Virus record (IMG/VR): IMGVR_UViG_3300025098_000019
Location: 46,011 to 110,010 of that record
Strand: one strand, 5' to 3'
Origin: a virus
Length of the DNA: 64,000 bases
Of the stretch, positions 44,301 through 54,000 are shown piece after piece. A program made the position numbers and the translations under genes. How positions within the stretch are numbered: the first letter of the stretch is position 1; each line of letters begins with the position of its first letter. The notes under the pieces are model-generated. The model saw only the letters and a list, made by a program, of their open reading frames with translations. It made no database searches and had not been told where the DNA came from.

Positions 44301-45854
44301 CTTAATGTTACTGGTCCGTCTACTTTGGACAATATGGTGTTTTCAAATAATGTAATATCCATAGATCCAAATTCAACAAATACTGATTTAATTCTTAGAC
44401 CAAACACAGGCAACGAAGTTATTATTGATCAAAATGATTTATCAGTAACTGGAGATATATTAGCACAAACTTCTACTATAAATTCAAACACTATTAACAA
44501 TACGTTCTCTGTATCAGCATCTACATTTAGTACTGGTACTATATCAATAATAGGAAACTATATTACTTCTAGTGCTGATATTATTTTAGAAGCAAATCCA
44601 GGAGATGCTGTTAGAATAGAAACTGCTGACGTAGAATTTGGTGAAGATCTAACTATTCTTGGAACTACTACTTTAAATGATTTAAATGTTAACGGAACAA
44701 TAACACACATTGGTGACTACACACAAACTGGCGACACAACTATTAATGGTAATATTATTGTCGGCGGCAACTTTGATGTTTCGGGTGCATTCCAGTTTGA
44801 AGAAATATTAATTGATGATAACATTATTACAACTACATCAACAGATGCAAACTTAGAACTAAGTGCGAGCGGCACAGGCGAAGTATTAGTTCCAAATAAT
44901 AATGTTAGAATGCTACAAGATTTAACAGTTGATGGAACAATATATGCAAATAGTGTTGTAACATCAAATTCGTTTATTTCTAGTGATACGTTTAGTACTG
45001 GTAATATTTTAATTGAAGATAACTTTATCACTACAACGGATACTAATAGTAATTTAGAATTACGTGCATCGGGTACTGGCTCTATTGATTTTGGTACTAT
45101 ACAAATTAAAGATAATACAATTTCAACAGTAGCTAATACTGATCTAATTATAGGTTCTGGAGATGCAATAGTACTTGATACAACAGGTAGTTTAGTACTT
45201 CCGTCGGGTACAACCGCACAACAGCCAGCTACTAGTTATGCAGGTAGTTTAAGATTCAATACAGACATAAATGACTTTGAAGGATATGATGGCACAAACT
45301 GGACTAGCTTGGGAGGAGTGTTTGATACTGACAGAGACACCTATATTACAGCAGAACTAACTCCGGGTGCAAATGATGGTGCTATTAGATTTTATACAAA
45401 TGGATCACTAGCAGCAACTTTAGACAGTACAGGACTTGAAACACCAAGACTTGAAATTGATAATATTTTAATTGAAAATTCTACTATTAGTTCAGTAAAT
45501 AATAATACTGATATTAATATTGAAGCACAAGGAACTGGCGGAGTAGTATTAGAAAATTTCCGTATAGCAGAAAATACTATAACTAATACTGTACCAGGAT
45601 CAAACACTGAAATTGTACAAACAGGCAACGGGTATCTTAAATTTGGAGATACTGAAGGGTTTGTAATTCCAGTAGGTACAAGTATACAAAGACCAGGAGC
45701 ACCAGTAGTTGGTGTTACACGTTTTAACACTACTGACAGTCGTGTTGAAGTATATGACGGACAAAATTGGGTATCAGTTGCTGGTTCAGCAAGTGGTATA
45801 TCAAGAGCAGATGCAGAAGATTTAGCACTAGAAATTGTATTAAGTTTAGGATAA
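38325..45854 (+). CDS. Giant repeat fibre protein 2 with beta-helix and inserted LamG lectin domain
   Basis: 2509 residues, paralogue of giant fibre 1. The front has fibre repeats and QLGTAAKRWSD; a DUF1565-type beta-helix starts near residue 238 (GKIIYVATNGDD, GDSIHIYPGTY) and runs to about 840, but is interrupted at about 460-745. The insert contains a LamG/concanavalin-like lectin domain (about 520-713: SLLLDGTGDYITV, DFTIEFYVYF, WYHVAVTREG, LFINGTQEG, FDEVRVVKG). The array that follows has units with DDNFITTTSTSADLELRAAGTG-type cores spaced about 471 bases. The C-terminus has two fibre-end units. The lectin likely binds host surface sugars; inference. Confidence 0.78.
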   Translation: MAVGRISGPLLKSNLLRSGVNLAFENDLLVLDVNNDKVGIKLGLNNGDQNDPILPQHELDVNGTSKTTNLIVDVQADLADITISGNTIQSSSDLNLVTIGADTVVYQKQLDIQDISIYDNIISTNNGNVNLELRPNGTGIVDIFSEVNVTGNIHATGNITADGNIQLGSTDQTTPNDDTVTFNAEIASDLIPDADNTYQLGTAAKRWSDIYVQNFVATEIDTGDLFVDGIDLSLRQGKIIYVATNGDDTNTGTHPQDPVASLKYAIETIANTGDSIHIYPGTYTETFPIEIPVGVNIKGESLRSVKVQPTVASQDKDAFLLNGETTIEDITVANYFYNSTNNTGYAFRFASNIEVTSRSPYIKNVTVITEGSVTSAADPRGFDQGDAGKGVFVDGSDATANSKEASMLFHSVTFICPGVDAVTATNGARIEWLNSFTYFANRSMYAYDSAAGLRGDGKTAIRVDDVIGSFSAGETVTYYDIDGTTVLASGTIETVDADGKFYIDTKNTGWELPSERGGKTVAVNGDAQLSSSISKFGIGSLLLDGTGDYITVSSQDDFEYGTGDFTIEFYVYFDAVSGNLYDQRTTASQASPVIYVNGSSKIAYYVNGAEVITGTTTPATSTWYHVAVTREGTNTKLFINGTQEGSTWTDNTTYVETGIRIGAGFNDTSFVDGNFDEVRVVKGEAKYTTNFTPSTLPFVGEDGTILLLHFEGLDGSTDIVDDGISGQDIRFSGGATASKTTLVDLSDFGAEIRLIGSASVYGNEGLVGDGPGVVMYAIGHNVAYIGNGKDVDNDPNTVIQANEIVETNDAKVYYSTVDHKGDFRVGDLFVIDQENGAIQFSNASFNIDTTNGIEITDGTNTTLIRGDKIETGNWRLSDNTLETLSGDANITAASGQINLQDNVDITGDLDVVGNVTVAGNITIGDQSTDSISFAANIDSGMFPTTSDTYDLGSPSLRWRDLWSNRLYVDDIEINDNYITTTGTNADLELRANGAGVVRVPSNNVIISNDLTVNGNTILDDVTINSDFDVTGTVTITGDTDITGDVTIGQNLTVSETAQFEEILIDDNFITTTTTSADLELRAAGTGSVVIPNNDLEITNNLNVGIKLTSQNIDVIGNIQSASISSSDINIVNNTITTTQTSSNLVLRASGAGEIHVDTNDVVFGQTLTVAGATDVQDLTVNGTITHTGDYTQTGDTNITGNLDVFGTVTFDSEVQFEEILINDNFITTTSTSADLELRAAGTGRVLIPNNQVVIENDLDVTNNITANNIDVTVDVTSPTFNISDVRITGNEIATTISNADLDLVANGGGEIVFNSKGIFSQGLTVASGTTNLLDTTIVGNLSHAGPATYTGDALTTGDYILQGALTLTGGSAIIDDILIDTNFITTNITNADLELRADGNGIVRIDDNLEVTNDLTVNGTLSTPVLDVTTTITSDIFSTGDIEIQDNVITTTNTNNDLELRANAFAFVRVDQNNVIMNQELEVVGATRLQDTTVTGSLTHIGQTNQTGDFDLTGNLNVTGDLDISGAAQFEEILIDDNKITTTSTNADLELSASGTGNVLINNAAVFEQNIEIEASNTLRAGTINVGTVLTPSLTISDEIEIAGNVIRAVQSNSDLVIDASGTGSVLIPSSNVSITNDLTVSGLTTLGNTVVTGDITHTGNYAQTGDAVINGDYTVNGLFSVNAEMQFENILINDNFITTTQTSSDLELRAAGTGKVLVPNNDVLINNNLEILGITTTEDINNTGLITSGSFETSEIRIINNLIKTILPGDDLIIEANGTGTINVDSDLTVTNDFAVTGETTLQETSITGTLTQQGGTVQSGNFDLTGNLQVVGDLTALSSAQFEEILIDDNFITTTNTSADLELRANGLGEVLIPLNDVVITDNLTVNGVITSGSIVNSGQIISDSFGTGDILIDDNTITTSVTSSNLELRASGTGEIKVPTSNVEITNDLTVIGLTTTADVNVTGQITHIGNTIQTGDYTVNGAVVLNGQLNVTGPSTLDNMVFSNNVISIDPNSTNTDLILRPNTGNEVIIDQNDLSVTGDILAQTSTINSNTINNTFSVSASTFSTGTISIIGNYITSSADIILEANPGDAVRIETADVEFGEDLTILGTTTLNDLNVNGTITHIGDYTQTGDTTINGNIIVGGNFDVSGAFQFEEILIDDNIITTTSTDANLELSASGTGEVLVPNNNVRMLQDLTVDGTIYANSVVTSNSFISSDTFSTGNILIEDNFITTTDTNSNLELRASGTGSIDFGTIQIKDNTISTVANTDLIIGSGDAIVLDTTGSLVLPSGTTAQQPATSYAGSLRFNTDINDFEGYDGTNWTSLGGVFDTDRDTYITAELTPGANDGAIRFYTNGSLAATLDSTGLETPRLEIDNILIENSTISSVNNNTDINIEAQGTGGVVLENFRIAENTITNTVPGSNTEIVQTGNGYLKFGDTEGFVIPVGTSIQRPGAPVVGVTRFNTTDSRVEVYDGQNWVSVAGSASGISRADAEDLALEIVLSLG
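41496..45080 (+). repeat. Regular 471-base (157-residue) tandem repeats in giant fibre 2
   Basis: Unit anchors (the coding sequence for QFEEILIDDNFITTT) start at 41496, 41967, about 42438, 42909, 43383, 43851, about 44323 and 44793, so spacing is 468-474 bases, always in frame. Several units share long runs of identical bases. Each unit holds two DLELRA-type half units separated by beta-hairpin text like LTHTGDYTQTGDT. Confidence 0.8.
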
Positions 45855-45858
45855 AAAA

Positions 45859-46191
45859 ATGGCAACACTATTTAAAAATAAAGTATTAACGCAGGTAGGA
45901 ACAACTCCTGTACAAATTGCGCAGACTGCAAGCAATTCTAGAGCAACAGTAATTGGGCTCAGTCTTACAAATTTATTAGCAGACAAAGCTGTGTTAGTTA
46001 GCGTAATGTTAACAGATGAAACAACCACAACAGGGTATTATCTAAAAGATGTAATGATACCACCAGGCGGAAGTTTACGGGCAGTTAATGGAGGCGAAAA
46101 ATTAATTGTAGCTTCTAGTAATGAATTAATGGTAGTATCAAGCGTTGACGACAGCGTAGATGTTTTAATGAGCTTTGTTGAGATTGTATAA
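45859..46191 (+). CDS. Small strand-rich virion protein, unknown
   Basis: 110 residues, beta-rich (RATVIGLSLTNLL, KAVLVSVMLTDETT, DVMIPPGGSLRAVNGGEKLIV). It starts four bases after the giant fibre stop (AGGATAAAAAAATGG), so it is probably co-translated with it. It resembles fibre accessory proteins that cap or decorate fibres, and shares general character with the protein at 30500. No enzyme motif is seen. Confidence 0.6.
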   Translation: MATLFKNKVLTQVGTTPVQIAQTASNSRATVIGLSLTNLLADKAVLVSVMLTDETTTTGYYLKDVMIPPGGSLRAVNGGEKLIVASSNELMVVSSVDDSVDVLMSFVEIV

Positions 46192-46201
46192 GGAGAAATA
46201 A

Positions 46202-46561
46202 ATGAGTGGAAATTATTACGTAGGAAACGGACCAAATTTAATCCTTGATCAATACAACGGAGGAAGATATTTTTATGCGTTAAGAATAGACGAAAACGAA
46301 TTTTTGTATTTGACAAAGGTAGATATGGTACTAGATAAAACATCTAGTGTTAATTTAAATGAATCAGGTCCTGATAGTACAAAGGATTTTGAGAATTTTG
46401 AATTTGGAGTAGACTTTTTTGATAAACGTTTACCAAATAAAGAAGACGATCCTGAAATAAAAAATATGCGATATCAACAATATCGCTGGGATTCGAAAAA
46501 CATAGACTATGAAGTTAATGCTGACGGAGAACTCATAGTTAAAATAGATCCGTTAGGATAA
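46202..46561 (+). CDS. Small fibre-cluster protein, unknown
   Basis: 119 residues. Beta-rich first half (NYYVGNGPNLILDQYNGGRYFYALRIDENEFLYLTKVDM, quoted here only to show strand alternation: GRYFYALRI, EFLYLTKV) and an acidic C-terminal half (FFDKRLPNKEDDPEIKNM). A strong AAGGAG site precedes the ATG. Its stop is followed by the late promoter at 46572. Structural role by context only; I do not recognise the family. Confidence 0.6.
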   Translation: MSGNYYVGNGPNLILDQYNGGRYFYALRIDENEFLYLTKVDMVLDKTSSVNLNESGPDSTKDFENFEFGVDFFDKRLPNKEDDPEIKNMRYQQYRWDSKNIDYEVNADGELIVKIDPLG

Positions 46562-46571
46562 TAAAATAAAA

Positions 46572-46579
46572 GATAAATA
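46572..46579 (+). promoter_or_regulatory. Late promoter GATAAATA
   Basis: GATAAATA followed by C, 38 bases before the ATG at 46618; a small hairpin ATGC-AAAGC-GCAT lies in the leader. Confidence 0.6.
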
Positions 46580-46617
46580 CATGCAAAGCGCATGTGCTGA
46601 ATTAAAGGATAAGGAAA

Positions 46618-47994
46618 ATGGCAGAATTTAATCTAGGTAGATTACGATTTGTATGGAAAGGGGAGTGGCAGACCGGCACCGCATACCTAAGAGATGATGT
46701 TGTACGTTACGGCGGAACATCATACGTATGTAAAGCAGGACACACAGGTCAATCAAACTTCTATGCAGATAGAGATCTTGGTAGTTGGGAGATCATGGCA
46801 GGAGGATTCGAATGGGAATCTGAATGGACAGGTGGTACATATTATAAAGTAGGCAACGTAGTACGTTATGGTGTTACTGTTTATTTGTGTATTACAGGAC
46901 ACACAGCAGATCCTACAACATTCGAAAACGATGGTGCAAACTGGGAAATTTTAGTTGCAGGTTTAAACTGGAGAGACTCTTGGGGCGCAGGCATTCAATA
47001 CCAAGCAAACGAACTTGTAGTACAAAGTGATAGACTTTACATTGCATTACGTGATAATATTGGTGCTGACCCAGACACATCTGCTTTAGACTGGAGACGC
47101 TTAACAGGTTCTTTAGGACTTCAAGACGGTGACACAATTGGCGTAGATCTTATCCCTGACGCTGACGAAGTTTACGACTTAGGTTCTACAAATAACAAAT
47201 GGCGAGACCTTTATCTAAGTGGCAACACAATTTATCTAGGAGATACACAAATTAGTGTTAGCGCAGACGGCAAGATTTCAGCACTTGGCGGATTTGACTT
47301 AGGTGGTACTGAAGAACTTACCAACGGTCAAATAGCTATCACAGGCAATGTAATTGAGACTGTTGAGACAAATGCAGACGTCGATGTACGCACAAGCGGA
47401 ACAGGTGCAATTAATTTAGAAGCCGATACAAATGTAACAGGTAACTTAGATGTTACTGGAGACATTACATTAGGCGGAAATATAAGAATTGGTGATAACG
47501 AAGTTGATACTGTTGAAGTACAAGCAGATTTTATATCTAATATTGTTCCAGATGTTGCTGATACTTATGACTTAGGTAGTACAACTAAGCAGTGGGCAAA
47601 TGTCTATACAAATAATATTCGTGTTAATAATGCTATTACAACTACTGACGTAGGTACAATTGATGTTTTAAATACTAATGCAACAGTTATTAATGCATTT
47701 GGTGCAGCATCAACTATTATGATTGGTGACACCGACGGCGAAACAACGTTTAGAACAACTATTGTTGTAAATGGTGACTTAGAGTTAGACAATCAACTTA
47801 TGCCAGAATACGGTGGTACAGGTTTAACTACTATGCCAGCAAATAGTATTGTATACGGCAACGGCACAGGTGTGATGCAGACCACAGGCGAAAGTGCTCC
47901 TGGGTCAAATGCAACAACAAGTTACGGAATTTTAACAACAGATGATAGCAATGTTCCAGTATGGACCGATGTGATCGACGAAGGAACCTTTTAA
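46618..47994 (+). CDS. Fibre protein with three N-terminal CBM5/12-like modules
   Basis: 458 residues. Three tandem modules of about 50 residues (roughly 11-60, 63-112, 113-160) share W-x-x-GTAY-x-x-DDVVRYGG-x-x-Y-x-C-x-x-GHT, the pattern of chitin/cellulose-binding CBM family 5/12 and related phage adhesin domains. Two fibre repeats follow (TYDLGSTTKQW and VYDLGSTNNKW), with DVDVRTSGTG units, then a C-terminal beta segment ending GILTTDDSNVPVWTDV, as seen at the end of marine phage fibres. Aromatic residues of the modules could stack on sugars, so host glycan binding is likely. The AAGGAAAA site is moderate. Confidence 0.7.
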   Translation: MAEFNLGRLRFVWKGEWQTGTAYLRDDVVRYGGTSYVCKAGHTGQSNFYADRDLGSWEIMAGGFEWESEWTGGTYYKVGNVVRYGVTVYLCITGHTADPTTFENDGANWEILVAGLNWRDSWGAGIQYQANELVVQSDRLYIALRDNIGADPDTSALDWRRLTGSLGLQDGDTIGVDLIPDADEVYDLGSTNNKWRDLYLSGNTIYLGDTQISVSADGKISALGGFDLGGTEELTNGQIAITGNVIETVETNADVDVRTSGTGAINLEADTNVTGNLDVTGDITLGGNIRIGDNEVDTVEVQADFISNIVPDVADTYDLGSTTKQWANVYTNNIRVNNAITTTDVGTIDVLNTNATVINAFGAASTIMIGDTDGETTFRTTIVVNGDLELDNQLMPEYGGTGLTTMPANSIVYGNGTGVMQTTGESAPGSNATTSYGILTTDDSNVPVWTDVIDEGTF

Positions 47995-47995
47995 G

Positions 47996-48003
47996 GATAA
48001 ATA
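47996..48003 (+). promoter_or_regulatory. Late promoter GATAAATA
   Basis: GATAAATA one base after the preceding stop, 78 bases before the ATG at 48082. Confidence 0.6.
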
Positions 48004-48010
48004 AAAATAC

Positions 48011-48059
48011 AAGCATATATATGCTTAAAGACTAAGGGAAGACAGGTGTTTCAACCCTT
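48011..48059 (+). promoter_or_regulatory. Leader hairpins before the 3563-residue gene
   Basis: A 16-base perfect palindrome AAGCATATATATGCTT at 48011-48026, then AAGGG and CCCTT flanking a 16-base loop ending near 48059. They lie just downstream of the late promoter, in the same relative place as the hairpins at 28847. Confidence 0.4.
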
Positions 48060-48081
48060 TACCTATATAGGAAGAAAATAA

Positions 48082-51000
48082 ATGGCTAGTAAACTAAAAC
48101 ACATTAGAAGTAGTGTACCGGGAAGAGTACCTACAGACTCACAGATCGAAACAGGTCAAATTGCAATTAACACTGCTGATGGTAAAATTTTTACCAAAAA
48201 GGAAAACGGTGAAATTGTTGCGCTACAGGCGGTTGATCCAGATTTTGCATCGTCAAGTATTTTCCAAGGCGATACTTTATTAAAAGTATTAGACGCTCAG
48301 GATAGTACTAAAGCAAGTATTACTGCAAGTGTAGACGGCGTATCCAAAGTTGTTATTGAAGCAGACGGTACCGAATTTAACGGACCAATTACTGTTAATG
48401 CAGCAGAAACATTATTCTTTAATGATGCTGATGACAACAAATACGTAGGTATACAAGCACCTGATGATGTTAACTTTAGCTATATTATTAAACTTCCACC
48501 AGAAGATTCAATTGACCCTGCTGTACTAACAACAGACGGACAGGGAAATACATTTTGGGGTAGACCAGATGCGTTTGGCGGAAACAGAGTTTATGTTTCA
48601 GACAAATATGGTAATGACGAAAACGACGGTACTAGCCAACCAGTTAAGTCAATTACGCGAGCAACACAAATTGCAGCAGATTTATCATATCGTCCAAAAG
48701 TAGATCCGGGTAGAGAATTCTTTAACGCTAAGAAATTATTGCGTGACAACAAGCCATATATTAAAGAAGAAGCAATTGCGTTTATTGAAGCAAACTTTGT
48801 TAACTTTTTTCCAGAGTTTGATCAAACAGACTTTGGCAATGACGTAGTTAAATTAGTTGATGCTGTAACAGAAGATATTGTATTTGCAACAAATTATAAA
48901 TCAACAGTACTAGCATTAGAATTAGCTGAAAAGCAAAAAGCATTTGCAACAGACGGCCAAAAAGCAAAATACATTGATTTTGTAGAATATGTTCTTACTA
49001 GACTAGAACTTATTGCGCCACTTGATGCAGCAACACTTCCTGCTATTAGAACACTATGGGCATCTATTGTTGAAATTATATGGACTGATCTTGACGATGC
49101 TCAAGCAATGAGCGAAATATACTTTACTCCAAATCCAACTGCAATAACAACACTTACAAATGGTGTTGATCTTCTAAGAAGAAACAAAGAGTTTATTGCC
49201 GAAGAACAAATTGCTTGGATCGAAGCAGAAATACTTGCTGGTAATTCACCTTTTAACAACGGCTTAACATATTCACAAGAAGTATGGAAAGACTTTTATA
49301 ATGACTTAATTGATGCAATAGCATATGATTTACAGTATAGTGGTAATACTGCTACAATAGCACAGACTGATTGGCTAGCATCTGGTGATGATAATATTAC
49401 AGGTGTTGAAGCACAATATAGAGAAGCAATTACACATTTAGTAACTTATATTGATGATGTAATCGAAAGCAACACAATATCAGTACCAGCGCAATCGACA
49501 GTAGCACAGGTTACTGACGCAGCAAATGGTAGTAGTGTTGAATCAGCAGCAGCTATTTCATTGTTAACACAATTAAATGAAAGAACATATCAAGATCCTG
49601 GTAATTACCCTGTTATAATAACTAATCCAGCATACGTTGCTGCTTTTAACTTTGATCCTGGTAATACTGACAGAGGTACAATCCAAGACGAAACAGCAGC
49701 AGTTAGACAAAACTCAATTATCTACTTAGATCAAAAGTATCCTGGTGCATATAAAGAAGCAAAATGTCGTAGAGACACTGGGCTTATTGTAGATGCAGCA
49801 TATTGGGATATTTTATTAGGTACTAATTATAATCAAGTTACAGCTGGATTATCGTATACTAGAGGTACAAGTGCGTACTTAGGAAATTATCAAAATATTC
49901 AAACTGTAGAAAGTTTAAAACATGCTAAAACGTTAGCAACAGTGCTTACAGGTTCTGATGCAGTTGCACAATTCCGTAATGACGAAGCATGGGACGAAGT
50001 TGTATACATTATTGAAAACGGTGTTACTGAAGACGGGTCAACAAGACCTATGCAGTATCCATCACCAGTTGGCGTTTCAGAGTTTAAAGTTGAAGCCAAA
50101 GATGTACTACAAGACAAAAGAATACTTATTCAAAATAGAGCAATTAGTTGGTTAACACTTAACTACCCTGCACTTGTGTATGATGCTGCAAAATGTCGTA
50201 GAGACGTAGGTTATGTAATTGACGCATTATGCTACGATACAACATATGGCGGTAACAGTGCTACACATTATAATGCTTCTATGTATTATGAAAATGCTGT
50301 TAACCAATTACCACCAGAACAAAGAGTAATTACATCAGCACTATACGCAGAATTAAAAAATTGGGTTGAAGGTGCAATTTCAGGTACTGACTTTACTGAA
50401 GCAATTGATGAAGAAGGTAACCCTGTTATAGTTGATCCAACAGGCACAACAGCACCAACTGGTACACCAACTGAGGACGATACCGGCGGCACTGGTACAG
50501 GAACCGGCGGCGGTACACCTACGGCAGCTCCACCAACAGGCGGACCAACTGGTACAGAGCCAACTGGTGAACCACCAGAAGAATTAGATCCATTACTAAT
50601 TGTAGAAATTCAAAATATACAAGCATTAATTGATGTTATCATTGGTGTAATTGATCAAGGACTTACTCAACTACCAAATAAAATTAATCCTGACATAGCA
50701 TGGGTATCGGGTTCTGTTACAACAGCAGCAACAAACTTATTAAACGGTGTTTCTGGAATCCAGCAGTCAGTTATTGAATATATTGAAAATAACTTTACTG
50801 GATATGTTTATGACCCAGCCGACTTTACTGCTAAATTAGGTGCATTTATCGATGCAGCAGAACTAGACGTTGGATTAAGTACAAACTATAATTCTGTTAC
50901 AGCAGGTAGAGCATATAATATTGTTGAAGCACCAAATGTATTCATTGACCAATTACGTGAGTTTTTACTTACTATAACAGATCTTAAAGCAAGAGCATTA

Positions 51001-54000
51001 CTAGTTAGTAATGTAGCTGATTTTCCAAATGCAACAACATCTGTTACTAATTCGTTTGATGAAATTATTAATATTATTACAAACGGTAACAGTTCTGCAA
51101 ATGCACTAACATTTACTTCACCAACTGGTGCTACTGACACTGAATATGCTAAAGATCATTTACAACTTAATAGAGAATTTTTACAAGACGAAATTATTGC
51201 GTGGATAGATGTTAACTACGGTAGTTTAAGATATGTTCCTCGTATAACTAAAGAAAGAGTTGGATTTGTTGTTGATGCACTAAGCTATGACATATTATAC
51301 GGCGGAAATAGTGCTACGAGATTTGCAGCAGCGGCGTACTTCTTTGGTTCAACCGGACTTGGTGGCGCAGAAGCTAATGCAACAGCAGCAGCATATAATA
51401 GATTACAAACTGTTGTAGCACAAGTAGTTAGAGGTATTACAGTATCTAAATCGACTGGTAATACTCAAGTACAGGATACATCAAGTCAAAATGCCGACGA
51501 AGCAACAGCAATTCTAGTACAAAACTTAGTACAGATTGTTGAAGATACAATTACTAATGGCGACTTGTCAGCATTGCCAGCTACAATTACACCGTCTACA
51601 GCTTGGAACGTATCAGATCTTATAGATGCAGCAACAGGACTTAACAATTCACAATCAGCAATGATTACAGAATCAATATTCTACTTAAACACTATCACGT
51701 TTGATTATAATAGAGATACATGTAAGCGTGATATTGGATTGATTGTTGACGCAGTAGCTTATGATATTGTATTAGGCGGAAATCAAAAGTCTGTCGAAGG
51801 CGGACTAAGTTACTTGGCAATTGCTAAAGTAATGAAGCAACAGTTATTCCAAACATTGAAATCAATTCAATTTACTAGAGACTTATGTGTAGACGGTATT
51901 TTAACTAATACAGCATATACGCCAACGTATACTAATGTTGCACCATTCCAAAAATTATATACTAACCTTGAGACTCAATCAGCAGTTGCAACTGTTAGAG
52001 AACGATTTGACGAATTATTATTAGTATTAACTAGACCAGCAAAAACTGCTCCTGAGCTTGTTGGTGTAAGTACTAAACTTAATACTTACAATGCATTACA
52101 AAATGCTAAATCTGTAATACAAACAGCAACAACACGTTTTATTAAAGGTACATTTAGCGGATTTATTTACAATGTTGCAACGTGTGAACGTGATATTGGT
52201 TTAATTATTGATGCAGTATGTTATGACTTAATTACAGGTTCGTACTTTGCTTCAGCTGTAGCAGGTAGATCGTATGCACGTGGCACAGCAAGTGTTGTAA
52301 ATGCAAGCCAAAAAGAAGAAACAGTAGCAGCATTTGGATACGCTAAAGGATTATCACTAGAGTATGCTGATAGTATTGAACAAGCTGAAATAGCACTTCT
52401 TTGGGATATTGTTATTGATCTTATCAGTACAGGTGTTACTGACAAAGGTAATATTTGGAACAACTTTACATATAATTCTGTTAAGTGTGCAAGAGATACT
52501 GAATATCTTGTAGATGCAGTACGTCTTGATGCTATCTTTAACAGTAATTATAGATCAGTTGCAAGTGCAAAACGTTATCTAAGTGGCACAGCAAGTGTTG
52601 TAACGACTAGTCAAAAGCCTCAAACTGCTGCGGCGTTCGGCGAAGCTAAGGTATTAACAGCAGCAATTCTTAGTGATGCTACGTTAATCTCACGCTCAAA
52701 TGCGCTGTGGGACGAAATTATTGATATAGTTCAAAATGGCGAAGACGCAGTAGATGCATATGTTAGACCAATTCCAACAGGCGGCTCAGGAAACGCAAGT
52801 GATTCCGGTTACGCAAATGCAGCAGCACAATTAATTGCTAACAAAACATTTATGCAAAAAGAAGTTAGTGCATGGATTGCTGGTCAAATAGGTGCATCGC
52901 AACCTCCGTTTACATCAGACTTTGTATATGATACAGAGAAGTGTGAAAGAGACATAGGATTGCTTGTTGACGCACTTGTTTATGATATCACATACGGCGG
53001 TAACTTACAAACTTATGACGCAGCAAATGCTTACTATAAAGATGGTGTAGCGCAATACGGCACAGATGAAAAAGAAGAAACTATTGCTGCATACAATCGA
53101 TTAAAAACTATTGCAGAACAAGTTATTATTGAAACAGCAGTTGTTGTATCAGCAGGAAACCAAGAAACGCAAGATACATCAGGTACAGCAGGTAGTGCAG
53201 CAGCAGGAAACCAAGCTGAAGCATTAGTTCAACAACTTATGGATACACTGACTAATGACGGCACGTTGCCAGTTAGATCAGAGCCTGATATTAGTTGGAC
53301 AAGTGGTACATTCCAAACACAATATGCTTCACTTGGAACAGCAGGTCAGGAAAGTATATCTGCAGACGTTATTACTTGGATTGATAACAACATTGCAAAC
53401 GCATTCCCAACTAACAACTACACACCAGCAGATGCTGCAACATCAGTATCTACTTTCCAAACTAACAAAGCAACTTATATAAGTTCAGTAACTAGTTGGA
53501 TCTCAACAAACTATCCTGATTTAACTTATGATAGTGCAACGTGTGAAAGAGATACAGGATTCTTAATTGATGCAATAAGTCATGATCTTATGTATAACGG
53601 TAACGTACAGTCGTACATTGCAGCTGATGCATATTATAGCTTTGGTGTATTACAATTAGGCAGTGTTGCTGAAAAAGAAGCTACAGTAGCAGCATATACA
53701 TATTTAAGAAACTTAATGATTGCAGATTCAACTGGGGTTGACACAGGCACAAGAATTACAGCATTATTTACTGATGTGTTTGTAATTATTAATGAAGGTG
53801 ATATACCAGATATTGTTGAAGCAAGATTTGATATTATTCCAATTACTGTTGCAGTATCAGCAGGTGACTTCTATGTTAACAACCCAATTATTGTTCCAGA
53901 CTTTGTTACTATTGTTGGTGATTCAATTCGTTCAGTTGTTATTAGACCACTCAATGCTGGTAAGGATATGTTCCGTACACGTAATGGTACATATATCTTT

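Noticed and set aside
31475-45854. CRISPR array or mobile-element repeats in the fibre region
   Set aside because: The repeats are long (about 471 bases), in frame and translated into recurring beta motifs; there are no short identical repeats with unique spacers and no transposase.
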